DNA of 38,094 bases from a bacterium (GTDB lineage Bacteria; Actinomycetota; Acidimicrobiia; Spongiisociales; ZC4RG35). The notes below the pieces were generated by a model. The model saw only the letters and a program-made list of their open reading frames with translations, searched no databases and was not told the DNA's origin. The position numbers were made by a program, and so were the translations under genes. This document shows, one piece after another, positions 7,650 through 15,372 of this stretch (the stretch's first letter is position 1; each line of letters starts with the position of its first letter). The DNA is taken from the NCBI GenBank assembly GCA_024641285.1, contig JAHEDH010000016.1, positions 1-38,094 of the forward strand. Reading direction: 5' to 3'.

Positions 7650-10130
7650 TCAGCTCTTGTCGATCTTCTCGATCAGGGTGTCCACGGCATCGTCGAACGA
7701 CGGCGCCGGCCGACGCTTGGCGTCACCGCCACTCTTGGAGTCGCCACCGCCGGACGAACCGTGTCCACGGCCATCCCGGTCGGCACGGCCGCCGCGATCG
7801 CGACCTCGGTCGCCGCCCCGGTCACCACCATCACGCTTGCCGCCGTCACGTCCGCCACGGTTGCCACCCTCGCGTCCGCCACGATCACCGCGATCGCGGT
7901 TGTCCCGGTCACGGCCTGCGCCGCCACCCGAACCTCCGGAACGAGCCTTGGCAGCCTCGGAGGGCTCGAGCTTCTCGCCCTCGGCGAGCTCGAGCGACAG
8001 CTTGCCGCGGTCGTCCACCTCGGTGAGCACGACATTGAGCTTCTGACCCAGCTCGAGGTAGTCCTCGACCTGGTCGACACGGCGATCACGATCGATCTTC
8101 GAGATGTGCAACAGGCCGTCACGGCCGGGCAGCACGTTGATGAAGGCGCCGAACTTGGTGATGTTCACCACGGTTCCCTCATAAGTCGCTCCCAGATCGG
8201 GCTCCGGCGGGTTGGCGATCATCATGACGCGCATCTTGGCGTCTTCGAGCACGTCCTTGTCGGTGGAGGCGATCCGGACGATGCCGATGTTGCCCTCCTC
8301 GACGATCTCGAGCGTTGCTCCGGTCTCTTCCTCGATCTCACGGATGACCTTGCCCTTGGGGCCGATGACCTCGCCGATCTTGTCCTTCGGGATCTCGATG
8401 GACTCGATGCGCGGCGCATACTTGTTGAGCTCCTCGCGGGGAGCCGAGATGGCCTGCTTCATGACGTCGAGGATCTTCAGACGGGCGTCCTTGGCCTGAG
8501 ACAGGGCTCCTGCCAGCACGTCGGACGGAAGTCCGGCGAGCTTGGTGTCGAGTTGCAGCGCAGTGATGACGTCAGCCGTGCCTGCGACCTTGAAGTCCAT
8601 GTCGCCGAGGGCGTCTTCGGCACCGATGATGTCGGTGAGCGTCGAGTACTTGCCGTCGACCGAGATGAGCCCCATGGCGATTCCCGCCACCGGCTCGATG
8701 ATCGGGACTCCGGCGTCCATCAACGACAGCGTCGAAGCGCACACCGATGCCATCGAGGTGGAGCCGTTCGAGCTGAGCACCTCCGAAACCAACCGGAGCG
8801 CGTATGGGAACTCGTCGGAGTCGGGCACGACCGGGAGAACTGCCTTCTCGGCGAGCGCTCCGTGGCCGATCTCACGACGCTTCGGTCCACGCATGAACCC
8901 GGCTTCACCAACCGAGAACGGCGGGAAGTTGTAGTGGTGCATGTAGCGCTTCGACTCGATGATCCCGAGGGTGTCGAGCTGCTGCTCCATCCGGAGCATG
9001 CCGAGCGTCGTGATGTTGAGGACCTGGGTCTCGCCACGCTGGAACAGCCCGGAGCCGTGCGTGCGTGACACGACACCGACCTCTGCGCTGAGCGGACGGA
9101 TGTCCGCCGGGCCGCGCCCATCCATCCGGATGCCCTCGTTGACGACACGTGCCCGCATCATCTCCTTCATCACCGACTTGAACGCCCGCTTCGCCTGCTC
9201 GATCGACTCGGTGTCGTCGTCGGCGAAGCCGAGCTCGGCCAGCGTCTCGTCGCGAGCCGTCGACTCGGCGTTGCCACGCTCGGTCTTGTCGGCGATGCGG
9301 ATCACGTCATGCAGCTTGGAGCCCGCAATCTGTTCGACGCGGCTGCGGATCTCGTCGGAGTAGTCGATGGCCAGCGGCCATTCGACCTCCGGGATGTCGA
9401 GCTGCGAAACGAGCTCGTTCTGGAGATCGATGAGCTGAGCGATGTACTGCTTCGACTCTTCGAGACCCCGGGCAACCGTGTCCTCGTCGGAGGCAGGTGC
9501 GCCTTCCTTGATGAGCTCGATGCCGCCGGGGGTCGAACCGGCCTCGACCATCATGATGTCGATCTCACCGGTGTCGGGGTTGCGACGCCCCGCAACGACC
9601 AGGTCGAACACGGACTCGTCGAGGTCCTCGTAGGTGGGGAACGGAATCCACTCCCCGTCCTTGAGCGCGAGACGGATACCGCCGATCGGGCCCTGGAAGG
9701 GGATCGGGCTGGCCGAAAGGGCAGCCGATGCGCCATTCAGCGACAGCACGTCGAACGGGTTGTCCTCGTCGACCGAGAGCGACGTGATCACGACCTGCGT
9801 CTCGCAACGGAATCCATCGGCGAAGGACGGTCGGAGCGGACGGTCGATCAGGCGGCATGCGAGGATCGAGTCCTCGGAGGGGCGACCTTCACGACGGAAG
9901 AACGAACCGGGGATCTTCCCGGCGGCATACATGCGCTCTTCGAAGTCGACGGTGAGCGGGAAGAAGTCGATTCCTTCGCGCATCCTCTTGTTTGCGGTGG
10001 CGGTGACCAGCATTTCGATGCTGTCACCCAGCCGAGCGACGACGGATCCGTCGGCGAGCCCGGCGAGTTTGCCGGTCGAGAACGACAGCGTCTTGCCGCC
10101 GATCTGGCCGGTGACCGTGGTTTCTGACAC
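7650..10130 (-). CDS. pnp: Polyribonucleotide nucleotidyltransferase (PNPase)
   Basis: Phosphorolytic 3'-5' exoribonuclease that degrades RNA to nucleoside diphosphates. The protein has 826 residues and starts at GTG 10130 after AAGGAG. Domains: first RNase PH repeat about 1-145, helical domain about 250-325, and catalytic second RNase PH repeat about 335-555. The latter includes GSTSMASVCAS for phosphate binding and MDFKVAGTADVITALQLD with the metal-binding aspartates. A KH domain follows with GPKG at 590-593, then an S1 domain (648-716). After S1 comes an unusual tail of about 100 residues (720-805), built of Gly, Arg and Asp (GRDRDNRDRGDRGG repeats), ending in a short acidic segment. The tail probably binds RNA or partners. 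The gene follows rpsO after a hairpin, the usual order. Confidence 0.97.
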   Translation of the reverse strand: MSETTVTGQIGGKTLSFSTGKLAGLADGSVVARLGDSIEMLVTATANKRMREGIDFFPLTVDFEERMYAAGKIPGSFFRREGRPSEDSILACRLIDRPLRPSFADGFRCETQVVITSLSVDEDNPFDVLSLNGASAALSASPIPFQGPIGGIRLALKDGEWIPFPTYEDLDESVFDLVVAGRRNPDTGEIDIMMVEAGSTPGGIELIKEGAPASDEDTVARGLEESKQYIAQLIDLQNELVSQLDIPEVEWPLAIDYSDEIRSRVEQIAGSKLHDVIRIADKTERGNAESTARDETLAELGFADDDTESIEQAKRAFKSVMKEMMRARVVNEGIRMDGRGPADIRPLSAEVGVVSRTHGSGLFQRGETQVLNITTLGMLRMEQQLDTLGIIESKRYMHHYNFPPFSVGEAGFMRGPKRREIGHGALAEKAVLPVVPDSDEFPYALRLVSEVLSSNGSTSMASVCASTLSLMDAGVPIIEPVAGIAMGLISVDGKYSTLTDIIGAEDALGDMDFKVAGTADVITALQLDTKLAGLPSDVLAGALSQAKDARLKILDVMKQAISAPREELNKYAPRIESIEIPKDKIGEVIGPKGKVIREIEEETGATLEIVEEGNIGIVRIASTDKDVLEDAKMRVMMIANPPEPDLGATYEGTVVNITKFGAFINVLPGRDGLLHISKIDRDRRVDQVEDYLELGQKLNVVLTEVDDRGKLSLELAEGEKLEPSEAAKARSGGSGGGAGRDRDNRDRGDRGGREGGNRGGRDGGKRDGGDRGGDRGRDRGGRADRDGRGHGSSGGGDSKSGGDAKRRPAPSFDDAVDTLIEKIDKS

Positions 10131-10298
10131 GGTTTCTCCTTGTGTTGTCGGGTGGAGCGAACCCGTTACCAGTGGTCACGCTTCGTTCGTCGAAACGTGG
10201 CGACTAGCAACCGATTCCGCTCCGGGTTTCTGCGGTCATTCGACCGGTCATCCCAGCTCGAGGCTGGATCTGTTCGTCGCGACGGTGCGCAACGAGAT

Positions 10299-10323
10299 GG
10301 AGGAGCGGGCTTCCCGCTCCTCC
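10299..10323 (-). terminator. Hairpin between rpsO and pnp
   Basis: GGAGGAGCGGG pairs with CCCGCTCCTCC around a 3-base loop, 11 bases beyond the rpsO stop. In other bacteria the rpsO-pnp intergenic hairpin is a partial terminator and RNase processing site. That role is likely here but inferred. Confidence 0.75.
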
Positions 10324-10334
10324 AACAGGTTGAT

Positions 10335-10592
10335 TCAGCGGCGAAGGCCGAGCGACGCAATCAGCTTGCGGTAACGCTCGACGTCGGTGCGCTTCAAGTA
10401 GTTCAGCAGCCGCCGGCGGCGACCAACCATCATCAACAGGCCGCGTCGGCTGTGATGATCGTGTTTGTGGGTCCGGAGATGCTCGGTGAGGTGGTTGATG
10501 CGCTCAGAGAGCAATGCCACCTGGACTTCCGGGGAGCCGGTGTCCGATTCGTGAGCTCCGAACTCGGAGATGATTTCCTGAGTTGTCTTCAT
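10335..10592 (-). CDS. rpsO: 30S ribosomal protein S15
   Basis: Primary 16S rRNA-binding protein of the small subunit platform; 85 residues. The start is ATG 10592 ([19 protein letters not shown]), because the frame upstream (to 10640) is not S15-like. The core [48 protein letters not shown] is the S15 signature, including the HDHHSRRGL loop that contacts rRNA. Slightly shorter than the common 89 residues because of a trimmed N-terminus. Followed by a hairpin and then pnp. S15 often represses its own translation, but no leader structure could be confirmed in the 101-base upstream gap. Confidence 0.97.
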   Translation of the reverse strand: MKTTQEIISEFGAHESDTGSPEVQVALLSERINHLTEHLRTHKHDHHSRRGLLMMVGRRRRLLNYLKRTDVERYRKLIASLGLRR

Positions 10593-10693
10593 ACGCGAAA
10601 AACCTAGATCTTCTTGAGGGGGTTGTCGCTCTGGACCCAAGTCACGTTACCACGACCCGAGATTCGTCACCAATCCGGTGAACCCACGGTGAC

Positions 10694-11044
10694 TCAAGCG
10701 GGGAGGAGATCGAACACCCTTCCGGTATGGGCCTGCGAGCGGCGCAGTTCGAATCCGATGCCACTGTCTTGGGCGAGCGACCTGATGCTCGCAGCGAGCG
10801 ACACGCCACTGGAATCACAGAAGCTCAACGCAGTGAGATCGAGGACGATCTGGGTGTGTCGCCCGCGCATGTGCCGCATGAGCGCATCGAGCAGGCTCCG
10901 AGCGGAGAAGTAGTCCAGCTCACCGACCGGATGGATGACGAGACGCTCGGATTCGGCAGCCGCCGCCGTCGTGTCAGGCGTGTCAGAGGTGGGTTGAATC
11001 GAATTCACCGGCCAATCATACGAGAACGCATGCTCAGAACACAT
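10694..11044 (-). CDS. STAS domain protein, anti-anti-sigma factor-like
   Basis: Likely member of the SpoIIAA/RsbV group, which bind anti-sigma factor kinases and are switched by serine phosphorylation. From ATG 11044 the protein has 116 residues: about 30 unstructured residues, then a single STAS domain with HPVGELDYFSARSLLDAL and IVLDLTALSFCDSSGVSLAASI. The DSSG motif at about 77-80 holds the serine phosphorylated in this family. The start overlaps the RidA stop by 11 bases, so it is probably translationally coupled; a GTG 12 codons later is an alternative. No anti-sigma kinase or cognate sigma factor is adjacent, so the partner is elsewhere in the genome. Confidence 0.8.
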   Translation of the reverse strand: MCSEHAFSYDWPVNSIQPTSDTPDTTAAAAESERLVIHPVGELDYFSARSLLDALMRHMRGRHTQIVLDLTALSFCDSSGVSLAASIRSLAQDSGIGFELRRSQAHTGRVFDLLPA

Positions 11045-11429
11045 CAGTGGCCATGGTGTCTGCTTCGACTTCGATCTCGACCTTCCAAGCCGGATCCAGG
11101 AGTGCCGCGACGACCACCATCGTCGCAACGGGTGACGCCCCACCGAACACTTCCTGATGGGCGCGTCCGATCTCGTGGGTGTATCCGGCCGACGTGATGA
11201 ACATCCTGGTGCGAACGACGTCGGACTCGGTTCCGCCGAGCCGAACCACGGCGTCGAGGGCGATCCGGCCGCACAGCAGCATCTGCTCGTACGCCCCCAC
11301 CGGAGGCTGCGAGCCGTCCTGGGGAATCGGGGCGGTCCCGGCCACCTCGATCCTGTTGCCCACTCGGATGGCTCGACAGAAGCCGTACTGCCGCTCGTAC
11401 GGGGATGCCGAGAAGACCTGCTCACGCAT
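11034..11429 (-). CDS. RidA/YjgF family protein
   Basis: Small trimeric-fold protein of 131 residues. RidA members hydrolyse reactive 2-aminoacrylate-type imines. Recognisable blocks are RVGNRIEVAGTAPI, the central VRTRMFITSAGYTHEIGRAHQEVFGG and the C-terminal LLDPAWKVEIEVEADTMA. The arginine essential for deaminase activity in canonical RidA lies in a P-x-R-S/T context before the last strand. Here that stretch reads SPVATMVVV, so the arginine appears replaced by alanine. This suggests one of the non-deaminase Rid subgroups. The gene overlaps ribF by 8 bases upstream and the STAS gene by 11 bases downstream, forming a compact ribF-ridA-STAS unit. Confidence 0.85.
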   Translation of the reverse strand: MREQVFSASPYERQYGFCRAIRVGNRIEVAGTAPIPQDGSQPPVGAYEQMLLCGRIALDAVVRLGGTESDVVRTRMFITSAGYTHEIGRAHQEVFGGASPVATMVVVAALLDPAWKVEIEVEADTMATDVF

Positions 11430-12375
11430 CCTTGCCGTTCCTCTCGCTGAGCAACGACCGTGCCGTGCCGACGTCGCGCGCGATCTGCTCCGTCAAGGCC
11501 TCGAGCGAGTCGAAGCGCTGTTCACCACGGATGCGCTCGACGAACTCGATCTCGACTTCCTCTCCATAGATGTCGCCGGAGAAGTCGAGGACATGGACCT
11601 CGACCGCCCGCATGTTGACCCCGAACGTCGGGCGAACACCGATGTTCACCACGGCCGGGAACCGTTCGCCTGCGACCTCCGCGAAGACCGCGTACACACC
11701 GTCTGCAGGCACGGCCATCCGCTCGGGGATGTGGAGGTTGGCCGTTGGAAAACCGATCGATCTGCCGCGGGCATCGCCGTGGACGACCGGCCCGGTGAGG
11801 CTGAAGCGCCTGCCGAGCAGCCGGGCGGCCTCCGACACCCTGCCGTGCCCGAGTTCGGCACGGATCCGTGTCGAGGAGACAACGTCGTGCTCGTCGTCGC
11901 CGACCATCGAGACGACATCGACCTCGAAGCCCAACTCGCTGCCGACGCGTGCGAGCAGCTCGGGATCGCCGGATCTGTTGTGCCCGAACCGGAAGTTGTC
12001 GCCAACCGCGACCCAGGCGGCGTTGAGGCGGTACGAGAGGATCTCGGCGGCGAACAACCTGGGCTCGAGGTCTCGGATCTGGACGAAGGGCAGCACCCCC
12101 ATGATGCCCACGCCGCATGACTCCATCACCTCGGCGCGTTCGTCGATCGAGGTCAGGAGCTTCGGTGCCCTCGCAGGGTCCACGAATTCGAGTGGATGCG
12201 GATCGAAGGTGAGGGCGACGGCAACGCCATCGATCTCCGCCGCACGCTTGGTCAGCGTCTTGAGCACATGTTGGTGTCCGAGATGCACGCCGTCGAACAC
12301 CCCGATCGCAACCGCCGATCGGACGCCCTGCACCTCCCACATGAAGGGGTCTCCGGTCAGTACCTCGATCGCCAC
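11422..12375 (-). CDS. ribF: Bifunctional riboflavin kinase/FAD synthetase
   Basis: Converts riboflavin to FMN and then FAD. The protein has 317 residues from GTG 12375. The N-terminal adenylyltransferase domain has GVFDGVHLGH (25-34) and AVGDNFRFGHNRSGD. The linker SSTRIRAELGHGRVSEAARLLGRRF leads into the riboflavin kinase domain with GDARGRSIGFPTANL, and YGEEVEIEFVERIRGEQRF ends the protein. All are standard. The usual truB-ribF adjacency is kept, but the two are separated here by 517 bases containing a tandem repeat. A CAGAAT box six bases before the GTG suggests its own, possibly leaderless, promoter. Confidence 0.95.
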   Translation of the reverse strand: MAIEVLTGDPFMWEVQGVRSAVAIGVFDGVHLGHQHVLKTLTKRAAEIDGVAVALTFDPHPLEFVDPARAPKLLTSIDERAEVMESCGVGIMGVLPFVQIRDLEPRLFAAEILSYRLNAAWVAVGDNFRFGHNRSGDPELLARVGSELGFEVDVVSMVGDDEHDVVSSTRIRAELGHGRVSEAARLLGRRFSLTGPVVHGDARGRSIGFPTANLHIPERMAVPADGVYAVFAEVAGERFPAVVNIGVRPTFGVNMRAVEVHVLDFSGDIYGEEVEIEFVERIRGEQRFDSLEALTEQIARDVGTARSLLSERNGKDA

Positions 12376-12381
12376 GCCGCC

Positions 12382-12387
12382 ATTCTG
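12382..12387 (-). promoter_or_regulatory. Putative leaderless -10 box for ribF
   Basis: CAGAAT on the minus strand lies six bases before GTG 12375, and no Shine-Dalgarno is visible. It matches the spacing of the other candidate leaderless starts, but the first base departs from TANNNT. Confidence 0.3.
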
Positions 12388-12425
12388 CCAGCTACACGCT
12401 CACCCCAACGAAGCCCAACCCTCTA

Positions 12426-12792
12426 CTCCTGACCGCAGGGACCTCTCCCCACGCTCCGCCACGGGGAACACCATGGTTTGATGTCCCCCAGCTTGCTCGG
12501 GGAAGGACCCGTGGAGCGAGGAACGAGCCCCACCGGTACGGGGAAGCCGCGCGATCACCGCTCTCCAAAGGTTGCGGTCTCGCCGCGGGCGCCGGCCCCT
12601 CACCTCCCGACCGCAGGACCTTTCCCCCTCGCTCCGCTCCGGCCAACACCAGGATTGATGTCCCCCACGCAGTGGGGGAATGGACCCGTGGAGCGAGGAA
12701 CGAGCGCCACGTGTAGGGGGAAGCCACGCCATCACCGCTCTCCACAAGACCAGGTCTCGCCACGGGTGAAGACTCCTCACCTCCTGACCGCA
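12426..12792. repeat. 178-bp tandem intergenic repeat (two full units plus a truncated third)
   Basis: Unit A spans 12426-12603 and unit B 12604-12780. A third copy is cut off after about 12 bases (12781-12792). Each unit opens with CTCC(T/C)GACCGCA, carries TTGATGTCCCCCA near position 55, a GGACCCGTGGAGCGAGGA block, then GATCACC or CATCACCGCTCTCCA, and ends near CCCCTCAC or ACTCCTCAC. Units differ at many positions but stay aligned to within one base. Each keeps a small hairpin with different sequence: 12484-12503 in A, and TCCCCCAC/GTGGGGGA at 12661-12679 in B. It fills most of the 517-base ribF/truB gap. No credible gene is present, and the function is unknown. Confidence 0.85.
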
Positions 12793-12864
12793 ATGGTGGC
12801 TGCAGAGTCGTACCGACGCCGCCACCTGCAGAACCATTGCGTCTCGTCCCTCGCCTCGCAGAGA

Positions 12865-12889
12865 CTGTTCCCCACTACGTGGGGAACAG
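12865..12889 (-). terminator. truB downstream hairpin terminator
   Basis: CTGTTCCCCAC (12865-12875) pairs perfectly with GTGGGGAACAG (12879-12889) around a 3-base loop. It starts 3 bases beyond the truB stop on the minus strand and is followed by TCTCTG. It probably ends the long rimP-truB operon. Confidence 0.8.
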
Positions 12890-12892
12890 CAC

Positions 12893-13756
12893 TCAGTTGA
12901 AGACGACGAGGGGGACGGCTTGGCCGTTGTTGGGCTCGCACATGGCGACGAACTCGTCGTCGGTCCCGAGGACACGGAATGCCGACTCGGGGAGATCGTC
13001 TGCCCGCAACCGGATCCCATTGCGCAGTTTCGCCGCCGCGTCTGCGTCGACCCGATACACGGGACGGTCGGCCAGGACGGTGTTGACATCGCGCAGGTGA
13101 TCGGCCCAATCATCCAATTGGTCGGGCGTGATCGCGTCGGCGAGTGTCGCTCCCCCGGTCGTGGTTCGGCGCAATGACGACAGATGGGCGAACCCGCCCA
13201 GACGGCGGGCGAGATCATCGGCCAGTGAGCGGACATAGGTGCCCTTGCCGCACACGACGCGGAACTCGACGACTGGATGGTCGCCGTCCCCGACCGAGAC
13301 GATCTCCAGCTCGTGGATCATCACGGGTCGAGCCGGGCGGTCGACCTCGATCCCCTCACGAGCCAATTCGTATAGACGCTTCCCACCATGCTTCAAGGCG
13401 GAGACCATCGGTGGGATCTGTTCGATCTCACCGGTGAACTCCGACCGGGCGATTTCGCGCAGGGTCTCGACGTCCACCAACATTGGCGCCTCCTCGACCA
13501 CCTCGCCGTCGGCGTCGAGGCTGTCGGTCGCAACCCCGAACACGGCGGTCGCCACGTACTCCTTGGGTTGATCCTGAATGAAGCGGATCAGTCGGGTGCA
13601 CCGGCCGATTGCGACCACGACGATGCCGGTCGCCATCGGGTCGAGAGTGCCCGCATGGCCGACCTTCTTGATCTTGGTAGCCCTCCGCACGTCCGCGACC
13701 AGATCGTGGGATGTGCGCCCGGGCGGCTTGTCGAGGACGAGGAAGCCGTCAACCAT
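12893..13756 (-). CDS. truB: tRNA pseudouridine(55) synthase TruB
   Basis: Isomerises U55 in the T-loop of tRNAs. The protein has 287 residues. The N-terminus GFLVLDKPPGRTSHDLV and GHAGTLDPMATGIVVVAIGRCTRL hold the catalytic aspartate (Asp39). VVCGKGTYVRSLADDLARRLGGFAHLSSLRRTTTGG is the second conserved block. The last 60 residues form a PUA-like tail (VYRVDADAAAKLRNGIRL). The gene overlaps the upstream nrnA gene by 8 bases, and a strong hairpin follows directly. Confidence 0.96.
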   Translation of the reverse strand: MVDGFLVLDKPPGRTSHDLVADVRRATKIKKVGHAGTLDPMATGIVVVAIGRCTRLIRFIQDQPKEYVATAVFGVATDSLDADGEVVEEAPMLVDVETLREIARSEFTGEIEQIPPMVSALKHGGKRLYELAREGIEVDRPARPVMIHELEIVSVGDGDHPVVEFRVVCGKGTYVRSLADDLARRLGGFAHLSSLRRTTTGGATLADAITPDQLDDWADHLRDVNTVLADRPVYRVDADAAAKLRNGIRLRADDLPESAFRVLGTDDEFVAMCEPNNGQAVPLVVFN

Positions 13757-14717
13757 CGAAGGGTTCGAGGTGTTCGCGTATCGTGGCCATCACCGCGTCG
13801 ACGGATCCAGAGGCTGTGAACCCGGCGGCGTTGTGGTGTCCACCTCCACCGAACACCTCGGCGATGGCGCCGACGTCGACGCGTCCCCGGGACCTCATCG
13901 ATCCCTTGATCCGACCGCCACCCAGGTCCTTGAGCAACACCGCGACGTCAGACTCCTGCGCCGTTCTCAGTGCATCGATCAGCGGGTCGGTGTCGTCGAG
14001 GCCGATCCCGGAGATGTTCAGATCTTTGATCGTGAGGACCGACCAGACGAGGCGCCGATCGACCTCCAGCACGGCGCGCGACAGGACGGCGCCCGCAGCG
14101 TGGAGATAACCGAACGGGGTCTCTTCGTACACGTGCCGGCCGATGATCTCCGGCCTCGCCCCGGCCTCGACCATTCGGGCCGCTGCTCGAAGCGTCTTGG
14201 GAGCGGTGTTTGCGTACTGGAAACGGCCGGTGTCCGTCACGAGACCGACGTGGAGCGCAGTCGCCGTCACCGGGCCGATGCGCCATCCGAGGGCATCGAG
14301 TAGGTCGATCACGATCTCGGCGGTTGCGGCTGCGTCGGGGACGATCAGGTTGAGACGACCGAATCCGTCGTTGGTCTTGTGGTGGTCGATGACGATGAGC
14401 GTGCCCGCACGTTCGGCGGGCCCGCGCAGATCACCCAGCCGGTCGGCGGACCCGGCGTCGAACGTCACCATCACGTCGGGCTCGGCGGGCACTTTGTCCG
14501 GGGCAACCAGCATGTCCGTCGGGAGGAAGGCGAATGTCCCCGGCAGGGTGAACGGGTGTCCGAACGACGGGAAGACCTCCTTGCCGTTCTCGACAGCCGC
14601 AACCGCCATCGCGAGCATCGATCCGATTGCGTCACCGTCGGGTCCGATATGACATGCCATCGCCAACCTGGAGGCACCCGCGATCGCTGTCACCGCTTCG
14701 TCGAGATCGGGGATCAT
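13749..14717 (-). CDS. nrnA: DHH/DHHA1 phosphoesterase, nanoRNase/pAp phosphatase NrnA-like
   Basis: Degrades short oligoribonucleotides and/or 3'-phosphoadenosine 5'-phosphate. The protein has 322 residues. Metal-binding DHH motifs: HIGPDGDAIGS (23-33), FDAGSADRLGD, IDHHKTND (109-116) and GLVTDTGRFQY. The DHHA1 substrate domain ends with FGGGGHHNAAGF near 288-299. Its position between rbfA and truB is the common arrangement in Gram-positives. The ATG overlaps the rbfA stop by 4 bases. The exact substrate preference (nanoRNA or pAp) cannot be told from sequence. Confidence 0.92.
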   Translation of the reverse strand: MIPDLDEAVTAIAGASRLAMACHIGPDGDAIGSMLAMAVAAVENGKEVFPSFGHPFTLPGTFAFLPTDMLVAPDKVPAEPDVMVTFDAGSADRLGDLRGPAERAGTLIVIDHHKTNDGFGRLNLIVPDAAATAEIVIDLLDALGWRIGPVTATALHVGLVTDTGRFQYANTAPKTLRAAARMVEAGARPEIIGRHVYEETPFGYLHAAGAVLSRAVLEVDRRLVWSVLTIKDLNISGIGLDDTDPLIDALRTAQESDVAVLLKDLGGGRIKGSMRSRGRVDVGAIAEVFGGGGHHNAAGFTASGSVDAVMATIREHLEPFDG

Positions 14718-15073
14718 TCCTCTTCGTCCTTCCCGGTGTCGGCGATCGAAGCCAAGATCTGATCGATGCGTGCGCCACCGGCGACCCCGCGATCGAGCTC
14801 GAACTCGAGCGCCGGCGTGTACTTCATGCGCACCTCGTCTCCGAGGAGCTTCCGCAGCCGCGGAGCGGCAGAATCCAGCGCGGCCTTCGTCTCGTCCGCT
14901 CGATCGAGATCCAGAGTCGAGAAGAACACCGTCGCCTTCCGGAGATTGGGGGCGGTCTCGACGCCGGTGATCGACACCATCTCGAGACGCGGGTCCTTCA
15001 GCCGCTCAACCTCCTCGGCGAGCACGTGCAGCACGATCGAGTTCACTCGGCGCATTCGTGAATAGCTACTCAC
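14714..15073 (-). CDS. rbfA: Ribosome-binding factor A
   Basis: KH-type 30S maturation factor acting on the 16S 5' end and needed for cold adaptation. The protein has 119 residues from GTG 15073. The sequence RMRRVNSIVLHVLAEEVERLKDPRLEMVSITGVETAPNLRKATVFFSTL covers the conserved N-terminal helix and first strands. LRKLLGDEVRMKYTPALEFELDRGV is the second signature. A short acidic tail (DTGKDEEE) ends the protein. It overlaps ylxP by 8 bases and nrnA by 4. Confidence 0.95.
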   Translation of the reverse strand: MSSYSRMRRVNSIVLHVLAEEVERLKDPRLEMVSITGVETAPNLRKATVFFSTLDLDRADETKAALDSAAPRLRKLLGDEVRMKYTPALEFELDRGVAGGARIDQILASIADTGKDEEE

Positions 15074-15362
15074 CGGGTTCCTCCATGTGTCTCACCGTGA
15101 ACGCCACCATCTCACATCGGAGCTGGCGGTCGAAGTGTCGTCGGGTTTGATCGATCATGCGCTCCAGCTCGCTCATATCTCTGGCGACCAACGCGACACC
15201 GATTCCGGATCGCTGCCAGGTGTTCTGATGCTCCACCTCTGCGACGGAGACCGAGAGCCCGTTTCTGAGCCCCTCGATCACCGGCCGCAGCACGGCGCGC
15301 TTCTCCTTCAGCGACTGCGCCTCGCCGACGTGCAGCTCGATCTTGATCGCCGCGACCTTCAT
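15066..15362 (-). CDS. ylxP: DUF503 family protein YlxP
   Basis: Small protein of 98 residues of unknown molecular function, always found next to rbfA and infB in Gram-positives and presumed to assist ribosome assembly. It matches the family over its whole length: ELHVGEAQSLKEKRAVLRPVIEGLRN, then VSVAEVEHQNTWQRSGIGVALVARD. It sits 10 bases after infB and overlaps rbfA. Confidence 0.9.
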   Translation of the reverse strand: MKVAAIKIELHVGEAQSLKEKRAVLRPVIEGLRNGLSVSVAEVEHQNTWQRSGIGVALVARDMSELERMIDQTRRHFDRQLRCEMVAFTVRHMEEPGE

Positions 15363-15372
15363 GTCCCGAAGG

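Noticed and set aside
7761-9068. 435-codon plus-strand frame antisense to pnp
   Set aside because: It is the complement of the highly conserved PNPase coding region and has no recognisable domain or start signal.
10593-10693. Promoter and S15 leader for rpsO
   Set aside because: TTGGTG and TAACGT at 18 bases can be picked out, but the match is weak and no leader fold could be confirmed by eye.
12392-12793. 133-codon minus-strand frame spanning the 178-bp repeats
   Set aside because: The translation shows two similar 60-residue blocks only because the DNA repeats. The frame slips by one base at the third unit, and no ribosome binding site or family match exists.
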